DNA of 64,000 nucleotides, taken from Cryphonectria parasitica EP155 (taxonomy: Eukaryota > Ascomycota > Sordariomycetes > Diaporthales > Cryphonectriaceae). The translations under genes and the position numbers were made by a program. Of the stretch, positions 59,021 to 64,000 are shown in pieces. Within the stretch, counting starts at the first letter, position 1; each line of letters begins with the position of its first letter. The stretch lies in the NCBI RefSeq assembly GCF_011745365.1, contig NW_024468918.1, positions 958,488 to 1,022,487 of the forward strand, read 5' to 3'. A model generated the notes under the pieces. The model had not been told where the DNA came from, made no database searches, and was given only the letters and a program-made list of their open reading frames with translations.

Positions 59021-61559
59021 GGTCTCGAGATGGGGCGGGGTAATGTTGATGTATCTTAGAATGGAGGTTTATGTGTGGGATAGAACGGAGAGCCTGGTCT
59101 GCATAAACAGATATCAGTATCAGAGGCCTTGAGTTGGGTGTCTGCGGGTCAGGACAGCAACAGCAGGAGAGAGAGAAGGGGGGGGGGGTTCTCACCAGCG
59201 GTCAGGCGGAGGACGGTCAGGCGTGCGTGCTTCTTGGAGCCGGGCAGCCTGTGCAACACTCGGCGGCCCGTTACGGCAGATGTGACGCACGTAGATGCAG
59301 CAGACACGGACAGTGACGCAGCCTGCCGTAGTGATCCTTCAGGCTGTTGAAGGGGAGTATACGGTGGGTCTGGCGACGAGTGATCGAGTGGGGGGGGCCA
59401 AGGCGGGTAGTCGATCGAGTCGAGATGTCGGGAACGGGACCGTGTCGACAATGAGGAGAGCGTCCCCTTTTGGGCTGCAACGGGCTGACAGTCACAGGCC
59501 CAGCCACAGTTCCAGGCCTGCAGCAGACACGAGGCGAGAGTGAGGAAGATTTCTGAGTCGAGGCCTCGTGCGTGGTGGTGTTGCACAACCGACTGGGCAA
59601 GGACACTAAAAGAGAGAAAAAGAGAGGGAAGGGAGACAGGGTCTCAGATTGGTGTGGGTTGAGCCTGGCGTACAGCACAAAGAGAGGCCAGGGAGAGATA
59701 GAAGATTGATCGGTCGGTCGGGGCAGGGGCGGGTCGCAGGTTAGGAGGAGGAGAGATGATGACTGATCGTAGGCGTGGCCTGCAGTTGTCACTATGTCTG
59801 TACTGATATTGTCGGTCGCTGGCAGTCACAGGTGATGCAATAATTCGTAGGCTGGCCCTATCCCTGGTCTGGTCCTCCTGGATTATGGATCTGGACCTGG
59901 ATCTGAATCCGATGCGTCGTCCCTGCTGCGTCTTTGTTGGTTTGTATCTGTCTTGCGCGAAAGAGGGTTCCCGTTCCACCTTGTGAGACGGACGAGGCCA
60001 GACCAGAATCGATGTCTGTTGGGGAGGAGGGCCTGAGGACTAAATGAGGATGGCCAAGTAAGGGCGTAGAGGGAGGGGAGCGTGGTTCGAAGTGTCGAGG
60101 AAGGCCGAGTGAGGTCAGGCGCAAAGACGAAAGATGAGAAGGTGAGTCCTACCAGGGAGCCCGGCTGCCAGACCAACCCCAGAACCACTCACAGCCACTC
60201 ACTCGCCCAAGTTAGGCCTGTGCTGCCACCAAAACTCAAATATCCGGCCCCGCTATGTTGACGGGAAGGCTAGGGGCGGGTTTAGCTGCCACTGCACTGG
60301 CTGTTTTGCTACCTGTAATAATGTAATGCAATGCACTGGACCAGGTAGGGTTGGAACAGACGAAGTTGCTCCACTGGGGGGAGGGGCTGCTTGGACGATG
60401 CACCGGTTGTGTGACACTGGTCTGTTGCACTTTGCTGGGGTTGAAGCGCACCGTGTCTGGGGGAAGTAGTTTCTTCAGTAGTAGTAAGTCAGCTCCCTCG
60501 AGATGAGGTGCTCACGGTGAGGCTGGCTGGCCGGCGTTACCGCGTTGGAATCGAGTCAGTGGTCAAAAAGTAAGCAGTCAGCACCTGAATGAACCAACCT
60601 GTGGCCGAGTTGGGTCGAGAACAGGGAGCAATGGGAAGCCCTGGAGCGGACGGGTCGATCTGTGAACCGAGTGACCTGGGCTAAGGTATCCTAATCCTGG
60701 TGCTGGTTCTGGGTCCTTGTTGCTGGTTGCTAGGTGTTAGGAGCTAGCGTGTTCGGCCGCCAGCAGCACCTGCCCTGGAACCCTTCGGCGCTTCTTGGGG
60801 GCTGGCGTCAACGGTGAGCGACAGGCTCTTCAGTTGCCTGGCTGCCCTGTTGCTCAAGCAACAGTAACCACCAGGACATGGTACCACATTCCTCCTGGTC
60901 TCATGTGCTTCTCCAACATGTCCTTGTTAATAACATTCTTTTTCCTTCTTCAACTTCTAAGTCCGTGACTTGTATATTCGGCTATCATGATCGTGGTCTC
61001 GTTGTCAATCGAACTCGCACAGATTTCCACTTCTAACTGGTAATTCCCATGTGCAGTGATGTACCGCTCCTCTTCCGAAGATGGCAAATAACAGACTATG
61101 AATCGTATACACAGCAGGCATAGAGCAAGTAGTCAGTAAACGATACAGACTGACAGCGGTAAACCTAAGCCCTGCCCAGCTCTGGGACGGAATCTGGAGC
61201 ACAGTTGGGACCTCGGACCCTGTACCGTTGTACTGTACATAGAACGGGGAGGAAGAAGTGAGCGTTCTGTTATGTGCATACCGATGACGTAGACCCAACA
61301 ACTATCGAAGGGTCTATGCAATACTAGTTTGCAGGAAGCTGAGATGCGAATCTTACCGGCTGTATTTTCCCAAACGGCATAACCGGTCCTTACACGCGAG
61401 CTCTCAAAACCTAGTACACCGTCCAGGAACATTTCTCTAGCCAACTTGGATTGGGGTTATATTTCTTTTCGGATATGCGCAATTATAAGAGTTGGTATTG
61501 ACATGTTTCCTTAAGCACATTCTGCGCGACAACCCACCCAGCACCAAAGCTCGCCCAAC
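59021..61559. other. Divergent 2.5-kb region (GRR1 / AIM18-like)
   Basis: No supported gene. The GRR1-proximal 1.2 kb (59021-60200) is GC-rich on both sides with an 11-nt G run at 59178-59188, consistent with a long GRR1 leader. ORFs of up to 173 codons here are Pro/Ser/Arg-rich and lack family features. Confidence 0.45.
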
Positions 61560-62789
61560 ATGCTGCGACAGCCTCTAGCACGCACCCTCGGCCGACCTCC
61601 CCTCCCTCAGGCCCCAACCGCCTGTCCACGCTGCTCCCACACCGTCCGTCGGACCATCTTCCAGCGCTCGCGCCAGCAGCCCTCGCGCCGTGAAGCCCTC
61701 GACAACCTCAACGTTCAGCGCCTTGCCCGCCAGCATGCCGAGTACTACAACACGCGGCAGCAGATGCTGGCGGGTGGTGCCGCTGCCGGTCTCATCTCGA
61801 TCATCTACATATCCTACAAGATCTATGTGCTGCTGAGAGATGGGGATGGGGCCAATAAGGCCAAGGCTGGAAGAGGCACACAGCTGGATTCGGGCTTGCC
61901 AGCGGGCCACCCACTGAACGATGCTGGGAGGCAGGTGGTCAAACACGACGAGGACGGGCGCGAGCTCGTGCCAACGGGGAACAGCACGGTGCCTGCGTTT
62001 CCGAGGACGATCGAGCTGCCTGAATTTACGGAGACAACACCGGGTGCGCAGGAAGACAACACCGCGGTACCTGCCGACCGCGTTCCAAGTGTTATTTCCC
62101 CCACCCTCGTGGTCCGACCAAGTGAGACCAGCGATACCGAGTATACACTCGTGGGCCTGGGCACCCGCTCTGTGTCCTTCCTGGGCATCAATGTCTATGT
62201 ACTAGGGTACTACATCGCGACAGCAGACATAGCCGAGCTGCAGGCGCGCCTCGTCAAGAGGATCAACCCCATCGCGTCGGCGCTGGTCTCGACGGAGAAG
62301 GACGACCTGCGCAAGAAGCTGCTGGACGTGGTGGAGGGCGAGCAGGTCTGGGAGGAGCTGCTTCGATCTGGTGTGCCGGCGCGGAGCATGGTGCGCGTGG
62401 TGCCGGTTCGCGACACAGACTTTGGCCACCTGCGCGACGGCTTTGTCCGGGCCATTCAGGCGCGGACGGGCCAGGAGAAGGATGAGGCCTTTGGGCAGGC
62501 CATGCAGGAGTTCAAGAAGATTTTCAGCAGGGGCAAGGTGCCGAAACAGAAGGAGCTGCTACTTCTCCGGGACCGGGACGGCAAGTTGACCATGGTCTAC
62601 GATGAGGGCAAGTCATGGGGTAGACAGCTCCTGGGCACCGTGGCAGACGAGAGGATCTCGAGGGCGCTGTGGATGAATTACCTCGCGGGCAAGAAGATTG
62701 CGAGCGAGGAGGCCAGGCAGAGCATTGTGAACGGCGTTATGGGCTTTGTGGAGAGGCCTGTGGGGACGGTGGCAGCGCAGGTCATATAG
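61560..62789 (+). CDS. aim18: AIM18-like mitochondrial protein with chalcone-isomerase-like fold
   Basis: Single exon, 409 aa. An Arg-rich presequence (MLRQPLARTLGRPPLPQAP) and one membrane span (AGGAAAGLISIIYISYKIYVLL, about residues 72-93) suggest the inner mitochondrial membrane. The C-terminal domain begins YTLVGLGTRSVSFLGINVYVLGYYIA and continues through VRVVPVRDTDFGHLRDGFVRAIQAR and SRALWMNYLAGKKIASEEARQSIVNGV, matching the chalcone isomerase-like domain of yeast Aim18/Aim46. These proteins are not flavonoid enzymes; a haem- or fatty-acid-binding role has been discussed, and loss alters mitochondrial inheritance in yeast. Length and order of segments are usual for the fungal family. Confidence 0.92.
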   Translation: MLRQPLARTLGRPPLPQAPTACPRCSHTVRRTIFQRSRQQPSRREALDNLNVQRLARQHAEYYNTRQQMLAGGAAAGLISIIYISYKIYVLLRDGDGANKAKAGRGTQLDSGLPAGHPLNDAGRQVVKHDEDGRELVPTGNSTVPAFPRTIELPEFTETTPGAQEDNTAVPADRVPSVISPTLVVRPSETSDTEYTLVGLGTRSVSFLGINVYVLGYYIATADIAELQARLVKRINPIASALVSTEKDDLRKKLLDVVEGEQVWEELLRSGVPARSMVRVVPVRDTDFGHLRDGFVRAIQARTGQEKDEAFGQAMQEFKKIFSRGKVPKQKELLLLRDRDGKLTMVYDEGKSWGRQLLGTVADERISRALWMNYLAGKKIASEEARQSIVNGVMGFVERPVGTVAAQVI

Positions 62790-63170
62790 TGGCGAGTGAT
62801 TACTCCTATCCTTCTTCCGATTACCATCTCTACTACCATTGGCGAGAAGAAAAAGAAAGGAGACAAGAGAAAGCACAAAGGAAGCATCACGCCTTGCGAG
62901 AATACCCAGAGAAACCTGTTTCAATTCTGTCTCGAGGGATGATCTTTGCTTTACTTGGCAACTTTGACGGGGTTTTTTGTTTATTACTCTCTTCCCCGTA
63001 TAATATTCTTGGTCATCGCTCCTATGGATGGATAACTCCACGCTCCCCTCATCTACTTCCCCCACCATCACAGGTTTGCCTTGCCGTCCATGCTGTAGTC
63101 GTCAATGCCACTCCGTCATAGTAGAAGAATTGAAACGAGAGTAGTAGTTGCTGCTTGGGCGGAACGGGCC
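62790..63170. other. Convergent spacer (AIM18-like / glutaredoxin)
   Basis: About 0.4 kb of AT-rich 3' flanking sequence. Nothing else. Confidence 0.5.
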
Positions 63171-63653
63171 TTACGCAATGGCGCCGACCCCCTTGAGCTT
63201 GGCCTTGAGGTCATTCTGCGAGAGGGCGTGCAGGTTGTCATTGCCACCGATGTGCTCGCCACCGATGAAGATGTTGGGTACGCTGCGCTGGCCCTCGGCG
63301 GCCACGACCTCTTTCTGGAGAGCGTCCTGAATATCAGAGCCGTCGCCTATACAACACCGAGAAAGAAAACAAACGGTCAGTGGGATCGGCACGTAGGTAT
63401 GAGAAGGACAAGAGCAAGCAGGAGAGAGGGAAGAGAAAGAAAGCTACGCACTCTCTTCGTCCATCTCGTAGACCTTGAAGTCGGCGCCCAGGCCCTGCAG
63501 GGTCTTCTTGGTGGCCCGGCAGTAAGGGCAGTAGCTCTTGCTAAAGACCATCACGGGGTTCTCCTTGATAAGGAGTTCGGCCTTTCCCTTTGCGCTAGAC
63601 ATGTTGATTGGTGATGTTGAGACTCCGGAGAAGAATCTGCGCAGGAGGGACAT
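63171..63653 (-). CDS. Dithiol glutaredoxin (Grx1/Grx2 type)
   Basis: Exons (complement): 63653-63452, 63346-63171; 125 aa. The active site is CPYC (Cys42, Cys45) in VFSKSYCPYCRATK. The glutathione-binding TVP-type segment is SVPNIFIGGEHIGGNDNL, with the conserved cis-Pro and GG. It reduces disulfides and glutathionylated proteins using glutathione. The first 17 residues (MSLLRRFFSGVSTSPIN) look like a mitochondrial presequence, and an internal Met at codon 18 (63602) starts a normal-length cytosolic form, so two isoforms from one gene, as in yeast Grx2, are plausible. The intron splits a Ser codon. No further gene is seen between it and the right edge. Confidence 0.95.
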
Positions 63654-64000
63654 TGACTGGGGGGAGGTTTGTGTGAGGGTTGTGTTGAGAAAAGTTGGAG
63701 CGGGTTGGAGGCGCAGAAGGGGAATCGATAATTATATGTCAGTGTTGCATGTACTACGTAGTGGGATATGGATGACTTGGGCATAGGAATATTTTCAGGT
63801 GTCAGCCAAGGTTGGATTTGTCAGTGTTCGATAATTAGGTGACCTCTTTGTATCCTGCTAACTGCTTCCATATATCGCGGTACCCCATTCAGCGCGGACA
63901 GTACATACACTTTTTCCGTACCTGAATATTTAGCACACTACCACCCCGTCCCCCTGCCCCCAATCGTATTCTTATCGAATTTGGTAAAATCAACCAGCCA
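63654..64000. other. Right-edge flank upstream of glutaredoxin
   Basis: About 350 nt, AT-rich in part (63780-63850). No gene start or RNA was recognised before the window ends. Confidence 0.4.

Noticed and set aside
59149..60188. Pro/Ser/Arg-rich minus-strand ORFs upstream of GRR1 as an extra N-terminal exon
   Set aside because: The GRR1 start at 59020 has a normal N-tail and no splice join upstream keeps a conserved sequence; more likely leader.

Overview
The window is nuclear DNA of a filamentous ascomycete (Pezizomycotina, most likely Sordariomycetes; the genus cannot be named from this sequence). Short GT-AG introns of about 50-150 nt interrupt most genes, often with CTRAC-type branch sites. 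The families are typically fungal: a secreted GH6 cellobiohydrolase, a pepsin-like secreted protease, a fasciclin-type cell-surface protein, a DUF7708-NACHT STAND protein, GRR1, and YSC84-type and AIM18 proteins. I rebuilt 20 multi- or single-exon protein genes by joining exons at splice sites; in every one the reading phase closes across all introns. There is also one intron-bearing tRNA-Met.

Layout. 1-1.7 kb: 5' part of a STAND/NLR-like gene running off the left edge. 2.4-6.0 kb: 12-exon SNF2/RING helicase with one in-frame TGA that either marks a lesion or lies in an extra intron. 7.1-7.9 kb: P-loop sulfotransferase-like gene. 9.9-12.8 kb: GH6 cellobiohydrolase converging on a phospholipase D-like gene. 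13.4-14.9 kb: cyclin H-type (Ccl1) gene. 18.1-21.6 kb: BAR-domain gene converging on a MetE-like gene. 23.3-24.3 kb: glutathione S-transferase. 25.8-30.1 kb: secreted aspartic protease converging on an MFS sugar transporter. 31.9-34.2 kb: Swi5-like recombination gene converging on a fasciclin-domain gene. 35.7-37.5 kb: second MFS transporter. 38.3-42.2 kb: ELP3 divergent from the succinyl-CoA ligase alpha subunit. 43.1-46.8 kb: UBC1-type E2 divergent from proteasome RPT2. 48.4-52.6 kb: P2C-like P-type ATPase. 53 kb: tRNA-Met(CAT). 54.2-59.0 kb: SYLF gene (apparent 1-nt frameshift) converging on GRR1. 61.6-63.7 kb: AIM18-like gene converging on a glutaredoxin.

Functionally this is a mixed chromosomal segment, not a biosynthetic cluster. 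It holds core genes (RPT2, UBC1, GRR1, ELP3, succinyl-CoA ligase, cyclin H) and secreted or nutritional genes (cellobiohydrolase, protease, sugar transporter). The accessory part is the left edge (STAND gene plus the odd SNF2 gene). The best leads are the DUF7708-NACHT gene with a GC-AG intron inside its P-loop codon, the TGA in the SNF2 gene, the frameshift in the SYLF gene, and intergenic regions crowded with GTAC-containing short palindromes. I found no transposon, CRISPR array, rRNA or obvious biosynthetic cluster.
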